From the NCBI GenBank assembly GCA_009760855.2, contig WPIO01000002.1, forward strand, positions 4,930,001-4,994,000: a stretch of 64,000 bases of DNA, given 5' to 3'. The translations under genes and the position numbers were made by a program. Within the stretch, counting starts at the first letter, position 1. Every line of letters begins with the position of its first letter. Below are positions 22,362 to 34,530 of the stretch, in pieces. The stretch comes from Cristatella mucedo (taxonomy: Eukaryota; Bryozoa; Phylactolaemata; Cristatellidae). The notes under the pieces are model-generated. The model saw only the letters and a list, made by a program, of their open reading frames with translations. It was not told the origin of the DNA and did not search any database.

Positions 22362-25300
22362 ATGGCGGATGTGTCGAAAGATGTAGCAAATGCTAGCAAT
22401 CCAGATCCGCAAGAGGTTCAGGAACTAACCGTGTTCGTAAGTAGAAGCCTGCCGCTAGTTGCTCGCGATAGCTGCACCCGGGTTGCTTCCGTCGTGGGTT
22501 TCTAATCTTGAATTCGGTCTAGATCGACAGGTGATTAAGATTTCTCTATTGAGATGTTGAAAGCAGACTGGATTAATTAGAAGGTGTGCGAGCTCCCCCC
22601 GTGGGATATTTCTCGTGAATTGGAGGTGATTGGTCAATGATTACCAGTGCAGATTCGCTCAAAAAACTCGGGACTGGTGTGTGTGTGTGTGTGTCTGGTA
22701 AGTGAAGGCCTTTTTTCACATGTCTTTCAGACCTCGTCATGAGGAGCTCAAGTATAGCTCGCGTAGTTTTAACCTCAGGGCAGCTGTTTGTCGGGTGATT
22801 CGAGCGCTTTGGTAGCCCCCCACCACTCAGGTTCAGTATTTGTTGTTCCGTTGCTTATCCAGGCTGATTTTAAGAGGTCAATGGGCGATGAATCTGCAAG
22901 TATCACGCATTAAAATTCTTTGCGGCATTTTGAAGATAAGATGGCCCTCATTATTACCTGTTTGTTTGTGAGATTTGTGTATTTCCTCACCAGTTATTGA
23001 GACTTAGTTCAATGATATTCTTCACGGTGGGCTGATTGTCCTGGGAAGCCATTCAACTGCATGGTGGCCGTGTCTTGCTTTTCATTTAAAAATTTGCAGT
23101 GAATGCACAGTGATTGAGTTATTTGCATTTGTTTGCTTGCTTAGCAACAGAGCATGCCACGGCCTTTGCTGGCAATTCCTTTTTACAGGTCCAGAATCTT
23201 CTGCAGGATATGCAAGACAAGTTCCAGGTGATGTCCGATCAGATCATAGCTAGAAATATCCTTTTGTGGAACTGAAATGCTTGTCGTTGCAGTTGGCTGC
23301 TTTACAATGTTCTCTGAAACTGCTCTGCTTTGGTTTTATGTGACTGTGTGAAGAAAGCTGATCAGGGTAGGACCTCTCTGCTAGTTCGCCTTGATTTCTC
23401 AGCAGCACATGACTTAATGTACCACAAAATCGTTCTAGAGCACCTCTTGACCTTTGCTTAGGTATCACTAGCACAGTACTAAACCGGGCTAGGTCCCACA
23501 TCAGTGAGAGATACCAGAGTGTTGATGTAAATAGCTGCCGGTCGTCCTACTAGACCTTTGAGTATGGGAGTACCTCAGCGTTCGGACTTAGCCTCTTCTT
23601 TTCACTCTCTAAACTCGCTGTAGCATTGCCCTTTATTGCTGGAAAAATCCGGTTCTGACTTTTGGGAAGCATAACGTTTTATTCGACCAATTATGCCCAC
23701 TATGTATTCATGTACGTGGGCAGCCACTTACACTCCACTGTATTATGCATGCATAATACCTGCTTGCTGCTACTGGGATGTCACCCTACTATCTGCTCTC
23801 GGTCGATTGCCTATCAGCTAAACAGCTCTAAAACTGCATTTACAAGGTCACATTTTGCCTTGGTAAAGTCTTGAACTTTCACTGATGGCTGTGAACTTTC
23901 ATTAATGGCACGGATGTTCTGCAGCATTTTCTGGTTGTCGTACCTTTCTTCCTTCGGGGATCTTTCTAGTTCGTGAGTTTTTTAATGGTGAAATATAAGA
24001 AAACTGCTCAACAAATTTGACCAAAAATGGGTGTTGTTTGGGGTCAATTTCAAAAGACACACCTCTTAGAAATGAATCTAAAGTTTTTATGGTTTCCAGA
24101 TTATAGGAAAGCATTAAAACAATGATTATATGGGCTGTATCTAAACCGGAAGCAAAATGTCTACAAATAACAAATTTACCGATCTCTGCATCATATGCAG
24201 CTTTTGTTGTCCCCTACTTGCTGATTCTCGACACATTGGGGTACAGGTTCATAGCTTCTAAACTTTCTCAAATTAAATGACGATAAAACCAACTTACTAG
24301 TTATGGGCAAACCAAGTGTGAATCACAAATTAGAAATCTTAGTGATTGAAATCGGCTCTGCCAGCATATTTCCTGTTGCATCTGCACGAAATCTAGATAT
24401 CCTGTTCAAATGACTTTGCACTAGATGACCACATCAGCTCCACAGTAAAGTCTGTGTAATTTCAGCTACATGACATTGCTAAAATTCGGACTTGCTTAGA
24501 CAGGGATACTACATTCAATTGACATTGCTAAAATTTGGACTTGCTTATACAGGGATACTGCATTCAATTTGGTCCATCCACTTTAGACATTGTGTCTCGA
24601 CTTTTATAACTCACTGCTTGCTGGTCTGTAGTCGAAAAATTCTGCTGCTAGGCTTGTCGTTCGTGAGCACTGCAATGGTCATATTACACCATTTCTTGCT
24701 GACATGCACTGGCTCCCAATCCAGCAGTGCATCGACTTCAAGCTTCTGTCACTCACTCTTAAGTCCCTTCATTCTCTGGCTCCAGCCTACCTGTCAGAAC
24801 TGCTCCCCCAACCAGGCTAGGCATCGTACCACCCACTTTTCTGAATCAAATCGCTTACATACCCCTCGTAGGAGCCGCAAATCCTTTGGAGACCACGCCC
24901 TTAGTTCGTATGCTTCCAAAGCCTGGAATTCTCTTCCGACTGACGTCACGGCAACACCCCTCCCCGACTTGACGACATTTAAAAAGAAGCCGAAAACGCA
25001 CATGTTTTTGACAGCATTTGATGGGTCCTTGTGATTATATGCTTATTCGTGGTGACACTACATGTTAACACTAACCACATTTACGTGTTGATACTGTGCA
25101 TGTCACCAAGCATGTCGCAGCTAGGCTTGTCTGTCGTGTCACAGTTGCCACATTACACCACTTCTCCCGATCTGCATTGGCTCCCAGTCAAGCAATGGAT
25201 CAAATTCAAGGTTTTGTCAATCACTTTTAGGTCACTTCATTCTTTGGCTCCAGCCTATCTCTCAGATCTACTCCTCCACCAGGCCAAGCATCGTACCACC

Positions 25301-25706
25301 TGCTTTTTGGAATCCAATAGTTTACCAATACCTCGTACAAACCTCAAATCTTATGGAGACTGTGCATTTAGTTCGTATGCTCCCAAAGCCTGGAACTCCC
25401 TCCCGATTTGCGTCAGAACATCCCCAGACTTGACCACATTTAAAAAGAACGTGAAAATACACCTATTTAGGACAGCATTTACTGGGTCCCTGTGGTTCGT
25501 CCTTGATGTGCTTATGCGTGCTGACACTGTGCATGCTGCCACTAACCACACTTACATGCTGACCCTGTGCATGTCACCCCTAACCATGTTTTCATGTTTG
25601 TCAAGCATGATATTACTCACCTCACCATTCAATCGCGTTTCCCTTTGCAGTAAATGTAAAGCACCTAGAAAGAGATTGGGTTCTCTGAGGGTGCTTTATC
25701 AAGTGC

Positions 25707-25737
<31 letters not shown>

Positions 25738-27893
25738 CAGGCAAGTTTTGCTTGTTGACATTGTGCATGTTACCACTAACCGTTTTATCATGCTTCCTTT
25801 ACAGCTCATGTAAAGTGCCTAGAAAGAGATCAAGTTCTCTGTGGGTGCTACACAAATATATTACCACTTTGTATATATATATATAATTCATTTGTATAGC
25901 GCCCTAAGATAACTTAATCACTATTTAGGTGCTTCACATATGCCTCGGGGCTCGAGCCCACGACCTCAGCCAGACCTTGGTCTTGGCGAGCACCTTAACC
26001 ACTGGACCAATCCAGCTCGGCTAATTTTTATCACCAAGCATAATTTTGGCTTTTATTTCTAGGACGATGGTACCTGTCCCTGACCCTGAGCCTTACTAAG
26101 CCAGCATCCATAAAAAATTCCTGTGCAGCCTAAATCGACCACACTGGCCTGTGGGATTGACGATAAGACCAACCTAATAGTTATGGGCAAGCCTAGTGCC
26201 ACATTATAGTTTAAAAATTTCGTTCTCAAGATTTGTTCATCTAACATCACTCGAGTGTTATCTGCCCGTCATCTGAGCGTGCTGTTCTAAAACGACTTGT
26301 TATTGGATGAGCACATATGCCTCCACTTTGAAGTCAGCCTACTTGCAGCTTAAGAGCACTGCCAAACACAGGGCCTGCATTGAACAAAGTACGATAGCTA
26401 AACTGGTTCACAATTCGTGTCATTGCGTCTAGATAAAGGGCCGTGATAGCCCCAGGAGGTAAGGTGCTCGCTCTTTGCGATCGAGGTCGTGGGTTCGAAC
26501 CGTGCAGTGGGCTATCTTTTATGGCCAACTGCAAGCCCTGGTGGTAGCTGTATAGGCTCTTCCGCCACTATACAAATTATACAAATGCGGCTGTTAAGTC
26601 AGCTAATTATTGTAATTGTCCCTATTTAGGACTCCTAACCCGAGATCTTAATCGGCTGAAACTAGCGAAAAACGCAGCTGCTCTCTGGTCTGTCTGCACC
26701 AGTGTAGGTGCCACATCACATTACTTCTGTTTGAGCTTCACTGGCTCCTTATCAAGCATCGATCAACTTCAAGATCTTCTGTCTCGATTGCATGTCACTT
26801 CGCTCGATCCCACCAGACTCTTTGTCCGATCTTGTTGCTCCCCCAGTGGCCTCAAGTCGTATTGCCATTACTCTACTAAATTAAAACTTTTGGTGGTCGG
26901 GCCTGCTGTTTATATGCACCGAAAGTCTGGAGCTCGCATCCGACTTCAATCACCACCTTCATCATTTAAGTATCAGCTACAGCTGCATTTGTTCTGCTCA
27001 GGTTTCTTTGCACCCCCAGCGAATGTGTCTTTTATGTTCTATGTGCCTTGTGTGCTTACCTTCGCATGATGTGTATGTTACTAAACCAGAGTCCTAGTAA
27101 CCGGTATTGATCCCCCCAGTGTCCTCCTGTGTGCCCCTTGCGTGCTTGTCCGAGCATGATATTGGTGTGATTTTGCATTTACATCTAAGCATGATATATT
27201 GCTTGTCATTAGTTTTTCTTAACTAGGTTTCAGTCCGTCAGGGAAAATTTCGACCCCGAATTTGTCGTGCTTCTGCTTTTTCCTCGCTCTCTTCAGCACG
27301 ATGTTGCTGGCTAGAACGACCCCTTTCAGCTTCTGCTGATACTGAATCTTGATTGGTTTTCATCCAACAAATGTACTGGATGTGACTTTTAAGCCTACCA
27401 TTTATTTGCCACCGTTTTAACAGCACCGGAACTCGAACTGTACAGTGATCGGGCAGCTTTTCCAATACGCCAACTCAGCTACGCCAAGCTGAAGAACGGG
27501 AAGTGCAGTCGTCACTTTGGGTGTGAGTGCAAGCGAGTGCAATCTTCTGCAATACTGGGGCTGCCCATATACATTCTTTTCAAGCTAAAACCCGTTTAAA
27601 TTTTTCAAGTTTTCCATGTTTAATATCAATTATGAGAACCCACGTTGCAGCTACATTGTCAAGTTAGTTCGATCGAAGTACTTTTGTCCATCTACATTTG
27701 GGTCACATCCTCTTAAATGCTGATGCTGTGCATGTCTGCCGTGCATCGTCGCATTCTCCCTGTTTGTGTTGCCTGGTCATATTGGATTGCTGTTCTTAAC
27801 CTGTGAATACTAGACGACATGGGTACACGAATAGACGACTTGGAGAAGCACATTAACGATTTGATGACACAGGCAGGAACAGAAGGGAAGTAA
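22362..27893 (+). CDS. HSBP1: heat shock factor-binding protein 1 (HSBP1), 3 coding exons
   Basis: Coding exons 22362-22436, 23189-23255 and 27811-27893 join in phase to a 74-residue protein, close to the 76 of human HSBP1. Exon 1 gives an acidic N-terminus ending V-Q-E-L-T-V-F. Exon 2 gives M-Q-D-K-F-Q-V-M-S-D-Q-I-I. Exon 3 gives R-I-D-D-L-E-K and D-L-M-T-Q-A-G then stop. The whole protein is one coiled coil with heptad hydrophobics. In known animals HSBP1 forms coiled-coil oligomers, binds the trimerisation region of HSF1 to damp the heat-shock response, and also helps assemble the WASH complex. Intron 1 is GT-AG (donor GTAAGT). Intron 2 is AT-AC and U12-type. The C-terminus is shorter than in human. 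A possible poly(A) signal ATTAAA lies at 28222-28227. Confidence 0.93.
23340..23640 (+). mobile_element. L2-clade LINE, reverse-transcriptase fragment
   Basis: A diverged copy of the RT region with L-D-F-S-A-A-H-D-like and G-V-P-Q-like blocks in plus-strand frames, matching about 47350-47590 of the better copy. Frameshifted and inactive. Confidence 0.65.
24270..25060 (+). mobile_element. L2-clade LINE, RT C-terminal fragment
   Basis: Starts in the L-N-D-D-K-T-N-L-L-V-M-G-K-P block and runs through H-W-L-P-I-type and A-W-N-S-L-P-T blocks to the end of the ORF. A short internal duplication near 24470-24560 and several frameshifts show decay. Inside HSBP1 intron 2. Confidence 0.8.
25100..25735 (+). 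mobile_element. L2-clade LINE 3' fragment with (ATT)n tail
   Basis: Open plus-strand frame with L-H-W-L-P-V-K-Q-W-I, S-L-A-P-A-Y-L-S-D-L and A-W-N-S-L-P, then the 3' UTR and GTAAAGCACCTAGAAAG..., ending in (ATT)n at about 25708-25734. In HSBP1 intron 2. Confidence 0.88.
25736..25862 (+). mobile_element. L2-clade LINE 3' tail
   Basis: Second L2 3' end (GTAAAGTGCCTAGAAAGAG...) directly following the previous one. Confidence 0.65.
25878..26022 (-). mobile_element. SINE family A
   Basis: Reverse-complement orientation with a (TA)n tail, the GTATAGCGCCCTAAG tail block, and a tRNA-like head carrying GGGCTCGAGCCC. One of the most complete copies; in HSBP1 intron 2. Confidence 0.8.
26155..27080 (+). 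mobile_element. degraded L2 LINE split by a SINE B
   Basis: Begins in the GACGATAAGACCAACCTAAT block, homologous to the D-D-K-T-N-L region of the L2 ORF, and resumes after the SINE B insertion with a heavily mutated C-terminal domain. No long open frame. Confidence 0.6.
26430..26615 (+). mobile_element. SINE family B, copy 2
   Basis: tRNA-like head with GGGTTCGAACC, then the shared body (GGCTCTTCC...CACTATACAAA) ending near AAGTCAGCTAAT. Inserted in an older L2, so it is the younger element. Confidence 0.72.
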
Positions 27894-28477
27894 CTGGTGT
27901 CGTGTGGACTGTTGCTTCGACTTCTGATCTAACCGGCTCTGATGTGGACGATATCCATAAATACGACACGGTGGCTTGCCTCAATACTATCATAAGAAAC
28001 GTGCTTATGGCCTTTGCTGGCTTGATCGTGCAATATTTTTCTCGAATCGGGTACCATGTGAAGTGTTTCCTCAACGAGGTCGTATGTTTTCCTTCGGAAT
28101 ATACATTATACTTGCGAAGTCATCAACCAATGCTCGACTGCAGTAATTGTTTTCCTGTTCCACTGCATGCTTCCTAGCAAGCTTCAATCCCAGCGGTGTT
28201 TATATTGTGGAGGCTGTTATAATTAAATTTGCTATTTAATCAAGAGATGTTGTATATGTAAGGGCTTATGGGCTTTTTTATGTAGTACTAGTACTCCCCC
28301 TCGGAAAGAAATAATGGCAGGAACACTCGAGAAGTGCTTACCGGGGCTCCCCGTGCTTCTGGTCTCCTTTAAGTAGAATAAGCAAGTTCTCCCTACACCC
28401 CGACTGCACTCTCCTCCATCTTAATATCTGGATTATGTACAGTTAACATTAATAGTCCTTTTCCCTCTTATTTTTCT

Positions 28478-28563
28478 CTCTTATCTCTCTCTCTCTCTCT
28501 CCCGTCTCTTCTTCCCTGTCTCTCTCATCTCTTGCTCACCCTCCCTCCCTCCCTCTTAATGTT

Positions 28564-28597
<34 letters not shown>

Positions 28598-28730
28598 ACT
28601 CTCTCTCCCTCTCTCTCTCTCTCCCTCTCTCTCTCACTCTCTCTCTCTCTCTCTCCATCTCTCTCACTCTCTCTATCTCCCCTCTCCTGCTACCTCTCTC
28701 TCTCTCTCTTCCCTCTCCTGACTGTCTCAC
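28478..28730. repeat. (CT)n-rich microsatellite
   Basis: Interrupted (CT)n and CCCT repeats over about 250 bp. Leu/Ser-rich frames across it are artefacts. Confidence 0.9.
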
Positions 28731-29819
28731 ATTTATATGTGCTGTGCTTCATTTTAAGTTTGAGTAAAGATTGGGCTGCACCGCCGATGCTAGTGCTTGA
28801 GTTTATGTCGGGATGGCTCTTCAGACATGACACTTGGGTAGGTGTGAGTAATTTGATGGAGTCTTAGTGGGGTCAGAGTAAATTCGGTGCAATCTAAATT
28901 AAATCGTTTTGCTCATCTGGTTCGCGGCTCTTAACCTGCTTCACGATTTACATTTTCAATTTCATGTAATTGCCGAATATGAGGCAGATGTGGTGGCTTC
29001 ACAAAATTCATAAGTACAACGCTATTTTTCGAGCTAGTTTGTAAAAGACAGAAAATGCTTCCCCCTTTGCGGCTAACTTCACAGTAAAGCAAAGGAAAAG
29101 TTGCTTAGGATACTTCAAAAACATCTTCCGTTGCCGTTGTATAGGCTATGCACATTTTGGATCGAAAAACAGCTGTCAGCCTCCTAGAGATGCAATTGGC
29201 TGTCCCGATTCTGAAACTAGTGGACAACTGTGGATGGATTAAGTGTGTGTCATTACGTGACAGCTGTGAGGTTGTAGTAGAAGAGTAGTGGAGAGCCTAA
29301 ATCCATTTTCCCATTGTTTCCCGAATTGCACTTTGATGCAAGCTTAGATACAGTGCCATTAAATGGCTCCGCATGCTGCTAGCAATATACTCTAAACACT
29401 GCTGTTAAGTTGATTTAAGATGGTTACGTTGTTAAAGCATATCGATTTTCTGAATGTTCGTCGTCGATTCCGTCTGCCTCTACAGACCGTAATATATTCA
29501 CAAGTGCACCATCGTTTGGTCAAATATATCTAGCTTGGAGCAGGCCCAAAGACTGCAATTTATTCAGTCGACTAAACATAACCAAAAGTCACAGGACGTC
29601 ATCATGAGGATGATATTCCCCGCCCAAGAGCTGAACTAGCCGAAAGCAGACGCGGATCCCTGTTTAAGACACCAGATTGACTGGAAAAATTGAAGGTTTG
29701 AGTACCAGAGAGCTTAGGAATGTAGAGACCGTGTAGTTTCCTGTTCGGTTCCGGAGGCTCGAAAAACCCCGTAAACCTTCACCTTCACCTGGTCGGGTCT
29801 GAAGCGTATCCAATCTTCT

Positions 29820-30150
29820 AGTCAGGTTTTAGAACAAATCACTCCACCGAGTTAGCATTGCCGCTAGTGCATAATGACCTCAGAAGTGCTGACTGAAGTA
29901 TAGTCTCTCGGTTAGTGATGGAAAATCCTTTTTGAACGCCTGTCGTCTCGCGTAAGCATCACAGGCGATGCTCTAAAATGGTGAAGCCCTGCCTCAGTGG
30001 GATAATTTAGATACAACAGCCGAATGTCATTCACTAAGCATCTGAAATAGAGGTTGGCCCAGAGATCCGCTGCAGGCCCACTTTCTTTCACAAGCTATAT
30101 TCTTCTTTTTGTCCCTGTAATCGCCAAGCAGAAATCTAGTTTTTAGTATT
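29820..30150 (+). mobile_element. degraded L2 RT fragment
   Basis: AGTCAGGTTTTAGAACAAAT and CACTCCACCGAGT correspond to the F-Q-S-G-F-R-x-N-H-S-T-E block near 47260-47290. Many indels. Confidence 0.6.
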
Positions 30151-30289
30151 TTTATTCTGATCACTCAAACTGTACTTGTGCTTGAATTGCTTGCCTGTCT
30201 GCACCTACAACTCGGAGCTCTCTAGCTGTAGCTGACACGTGCACTGTGATGGCAGCATGCTTTTCAAACTGAATGACAATGATAATAAT

Positions 30290-31620
30290 AAGAATAAAAA
30301 TAATGTACTTGATAAAGCGCCCTCAGAGAACTCAATCTCTTTCTAGGCGCTTTATATTTGCTGCAAAGGGAAACGCGATTGAATCGTGAGTTGAATCATG
30401 CTTGATAAACAACATGAATGACTTCTATGCTACTCACTACCTCAAATACTCTCCTGACTCTGCTATGCTTCCCACTTTCTCTTTGTTTCGTGAGACGAAG
30501 TCTGTTGGGTACCGAATGCGTACCGAAAGCCGCTTAGGCTGTGAGTTCGCTATACAAAACTCTCCTGCGTAACACCCACATGGTCTTTATGACTTTGTGG
30601 AGTTACTGACGGAGATACATTACACTACATTACAATGACATGGTTAGGGGTGACATGCACAGGGTCACCATGCAAGTCAAGGTTAGTGGCAGCATGCACA
30701 GTGTCAGCACGCATAACCACATCAAGGACGAACCACAGGGACCCACTAAATGCTGTCCTAAATAGGTGTATTTTCAAGTTCTTTTTAAATGTGGTCAAGT
30801 CTGGGGATGTTCTGACGCAAATCGGGAGGGAGTTCCAGGCTTTGGGATCATACGAACTAAATGCACGGTCTCCATAAGATTTGAGGTTTGTACGAGGTAT
30901 TGGTAAACTATTGGATTCCGAAAAGCAGGTGGTACGATGCTTGGCCTGGTGGGGGAGTAGATCTGAGAGATAGGCTGGAGCCAAAGAATGAAGTGACCTA
31001 AAAGTGATTGACAAAACCTTGAATTTGATCCATTGCTTGACTGGGAGCCAATGCAGATCGGGAGAAGTGGTGTAATGTGGCAACTGCGACACGACAGACA
31101 AGCCTAGCTGCAGAGTTTTGCACCAGCTGTAATCAATCGCCTGATTGCACATACCGGTAGGCCAGCAAGCAGTGAGTTGCAGAAGTCAAGACAGTATGTC
31201 ACAAATGCATGGACCAACTTACATGTGGTATCCTTATCTAAACAAGCCCGATTTTTAGCAATGTTATGTAGCTGAAAGTAGGCAGACTTGATTGTGGAGC
31301 TGATGTGGTCGTCTAACGAGAGGTCACTTTGGAACATGACACCTAGATTTCGAGCTGATTCAACAGGAGATATGCTGGCAGAGCCAATTTTGAGTTTCAG
31401 CCTTTCCAATTTCTGAACCACACTGGGTTTGCCCATAACCAGTAAGTTTGTTTTATCATCGTTTAGTTTTAGAAAATTTGCCGCCATCGATGTGCGAATT
31501 CCATCGATACGTGCAGCAAGTGAGTTGAGAGAATTCGAGGTGCTCGAAGGCTGGGAGGGATCAAAGCAAAGGTACAACTGAGTGTCATCCGGATAGAAGT
31601 GAAACCCTAGATTGTGCACT
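30290..31620 (-). mobile_element. L2-clade LINE, 3' 1.1 kb, inactive
   Basis: The (AAT)n-like tail and 3' UTR at 30290-30420 and the RT C-terminal ORF at 30625-31620 are separated by repeat C (30421-30630). The RT core reads Y-P-D-D in place of the catalytic Y-A-D-D, and the ORF is frameshifted near 31110-31150, so it is dead. 5'-truncated. Confidence 0.85.
30421..30630. repeat. dispersed repeat C, copy 2
   Basis: Interrupts the 3' UTR of the L2 copy. Shares ACCGAAAGCCGCTTAGGCT and the ACTTTGTGGAGTTACTGACGG block with 13966-14146. The clean interruption of a known element suggests a mobile repeat of about 200 bp. Confidence 0.65.
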
Positions 31621-31679
31621 TTACAATCAAATAAGCGTTGGAGAACGTAGCGGTACTCGGGAATTTGAAGGCCAAACCC

Positions 31680-32290
31680 TCCAAATGAGCTCGGCCAGCA
31701 TATCTCCTATAGCATTTGCACGGAGTCTGGACGCCATGTTCCAATGGACAATCACCAAATAGCGAATCCACAGTCAATACTGCCTACTTTCACCTACATA
31801 GCATTGCAAAATGTTGGGTTTGCTTATTGACACCACAGCCAAGCTGATAAATGGATTTGTTTCCCGACAAAACTTGTCTAATTCGCAACTTTGTTTTCCC
31901 CTGACAAAAAATAAGCTGGTTAAATTTGATGCGATTCTCTGCTGCTAGGCTTGTCTGACGTAAAGGTCGCAACTGCCACACTAAACCAGTTCTCACTAAT
32001 CTGCACGTGTCTCCGTCACGCATAGTATCGACTTTAAGACTCTTGTCCCTCGTCTTTCGGTCTCCCTTTTTTCTCGCACCGGCCTACGAATGTGAATGAC
32101 ATCATAAATGGGCCTCGACTCTGGTCTTTTGGCTGTGCCTCTAACGAACTTCTAATCTCTTGGAGACCGTGCTTTCAGTTGCTATGCTCTCAAAGCCGTG
32201 AACTTATTATCGACTGGCATCGCACCCATCTCCTGATTTGACATTCAAAAAAGAAACCGACCATCTACCTGTTCCTCATATAGCTTTTAC
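31680..32290 (+). mobile_element. degraded L2 LINE fragment, inverted relative to 30290-31620
   Basis: GCCAGCATATCTCCTATAGC and downstream blocks match the plus-strand L2 ORF near 47855-48450, with many mutations. Starts 60 bp from the end of the minus-strand copy. Confidence 0.65.
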
Positions 32291-33149
32291 TCCTTCAGAG
32301 TTAATTGTCCTCTGCGAGCCCGTGTGCTCAGAAACTGCGTATGCTATGACTAGCCAATTGAGTGCTGCATATTCAACATAAATCGAATGCATCTTAAGAG
32401 ATTTGGTTCTATTGGGGTGCTATGTAGACTTTTTATTGAAATGCAGAGGGACGCTCAGGGACGAGGAGTATTTCGCCCAGCGGCGCAGCTCACTCCCGAG
32501 TGCCGCATGGGTGTGCTGGGTGCGCGATAAGCAGGTCGCCACGCCTACAACGTTCCTGGCGCTATCCCACTTGCCGCTACCAAGAGTTCAAGAGTCGCTG
32601 GCGTGAGCTTGGCCAAGTTGCTATGCTAAGGAAGTTTTTTAACTGAACTTTATAAAGCTTTTTTACTGAACTTTATTCCGAGCGCACAATGCCACTGCAC
32701 GTCTAGTTTCATCTGATCGCCACACTCCCAGCAAAAACTTACCACAGCAAACGCACGTGCCTCGCCCTACGCGCAGGGCACTTTAATAGAGGAAATACTT
32801 TCCGCCTACTTGAGGCGCTACCGCCTACGCTAGGCGCGGCGTTACCTGCGCAGACCGAGGACTATAATGTCAAGGCTAGCACGGTCAGAATGCCGAATAT
32901 CACGACTAGCAGCGCCCGTTCGTGCACCCAGTAGCTCCGAAGATAAGTAGAATTTGGAAATGTGTTGCATCTGGAGCTGTACTGTCTACATTATGTGGTG
33001 ATTGAGAGCAGACTCATATCCCACTCATATAAGCAATTTACTTCACATTCAGCTGCTGCACTTGACGATACGATACATCTGGAGCCGTTTAGTTTTCTTT
33101 TCCATGAGCCTTAGCATGATAATTCCTTCTTTATATAAGAAATTTATTT

Positions 33150-33238
33150 TCAATCCAGAAAATGTAAAGCGCCTAGAAAGAGATTGAGTTCTCTGGGGAT
33201 GCTTTATCAAGTGCAGTATTATTATTATTATTATTATG
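33150..33238 (+). mobile_element. L2 3' tail
   Basis: ATGTAAAGCGCCTAGAAAG ... GCTTTATCAAGTGC then (ATT)n, the standard L2 terminus. Confidence 0.8.
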
Positions 33239-33539
33239 ACTTCCCATTTGACAGGTGCATTTTTTCCTGTTAGGTGGCAGCAGCCCAGTAGCTCCGCAGA
33301 AAACCCCTCGCGCTCCGCATGCCTTTCGAACGAGAGCCCGTTCCCTTCCGCCGGAAGCGTTCCTCCTTCCACCTCCTAACTAGGAGTAGGAAAACTCAGA
33401 AACCGAATCGCTATCAGGGAAACGACCCTGCTTCTATTCGCCAAACGGAAAATGCGAACAGCGTGAACGCAAACTGCTTGCGCTTATACGAACATGTCGG
33501 ACGTCCGCGACTCGAGCCTTCTCGGCGAGCACCCGACTT

Positions 33540-33680
33540 TAATAATAATAATAATGCACTTGATAAAGCGCCCTCAGAGAACTCAATCCCTTTCTAGGCG
33601 CTTTACATTTCCTGCAAAGGGAAACGCGATCGAATGCTGAGTAATATCATGCTTGATAAACAACATGAATACCATGGTTA
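33540..33680 (-). mobile_element. L2 3' tail
   Basis: (AAT)n then reverse-complemented L2 3' end, GATAAAGCGCCCTCAGAG..., continuing to ATGGTTAGGGG. Confidence 0.8.
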
Positions 33681-34302
33681 GGGGACTTTGGAGCGCCTTC
33701 TGTTGCCAATAGGTGGTTAAAGTGTCTGCCTCCCTCCCCCCCTGCGTGGCGGAGGCCCAAACCCGGTAGGTCGCTGGCTAGGCGACTCGCTGGCTGGCTT
33801 AGCTGACGCCGTCGCTGACTCTGCCAGGCTGGCTGGATGGCTGCTCTGTCGCTGTCACTCGGACTCAATTTATAGTTAGGGCAAAAGCTGACCTCCGCCC
33901 GGCCAACATAAAACCGCAGTTCACGTGCAGGACAAGATGCCGGCGACCTGTCCTGGTGGAGATGCAATTGACCAAAATCTGCACTGCCGCGCTTACGCAT
34001 CTAAAATAGTCTCTACGCACCTAAAAAAAAAGTCGTTAGCAGTTCGCAGCAAAGACCTGCAGCTTCGCCGGCACGTGTCGCGCGTCTGCAACGTGCGGAA
34101 CCGTTACGAACGCCATGTTTGTTTGCGGTCCAAGAACGCCGCCGCGAAGGCAGCGCTTGGGCGACAGCACGTTCGAACATTCTCGCGAAACGTCCTACGA
34201 CTTGGCCAGTGCCTCTCGCAGCGGGCCCGGGAGAGCTGCAGCCGACGAGGACGCGAACGCTGCCAACGATTTCAATCGAGAAAAGTTCATAAACAACGAA
34301 TA

Positions 34303-34530
34303 ACAGCAATAATAAAAATACGTCTGTATAGCATAGCGCCCCCAGAGAACTTAAATTTGTCTCTTTCTAGGCACCTTACATATGCTGTGAAGATAGTATA
34401 GCCGCGAGGTACGTGATAGCATGCACGTTTCACCGCGCACAAGCACACAAAGGACAAATCAGAAGGACCCAGCAAGTGCTGCGAGGAGCGGGTGCGCGTT
34501 TAGATTGTTTTTTAATGTCGAGCTGAAGAG
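34303..34530 (-). mobile_element. diverged L2 3' fragment
   Basis: Reverse-complemented L2 3' end with AGCGCCCCCAGAGAACTTAA and a trace of the GGACCCAGCAAGTGCTG block; more diverged than neighbouring copies. Confidence 0.6.

Larger units (their letters stand above)
23256..27810 (+). other. U12-type AT-AC intron of HSBP1
   Basis: The intron begins ATATCCTTTT (23256-23265), matching the U12 AT-AC donor consensus, and ends in AC (27809-27810). A branch-point-like TTCTTAAC lies at 27793-27800, its adenosine about 11 nt from the intron end, inside the 10-16 nt window of minor-spliceosome introns. Using these borders restores the conserved I-D-D-M junction exactly; no GT-AG pair nearby does. The 4,555-bp intron carries L2 and SINE fragments. 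Confidence 0.9.

Noticed and set aside
25100-25735. Independent protein-coding gene in HSBP1 intron 2
   Set aside because: The open frame is the C-terminal part of an L2 with its own 3' UTR and (ATT)n tail.
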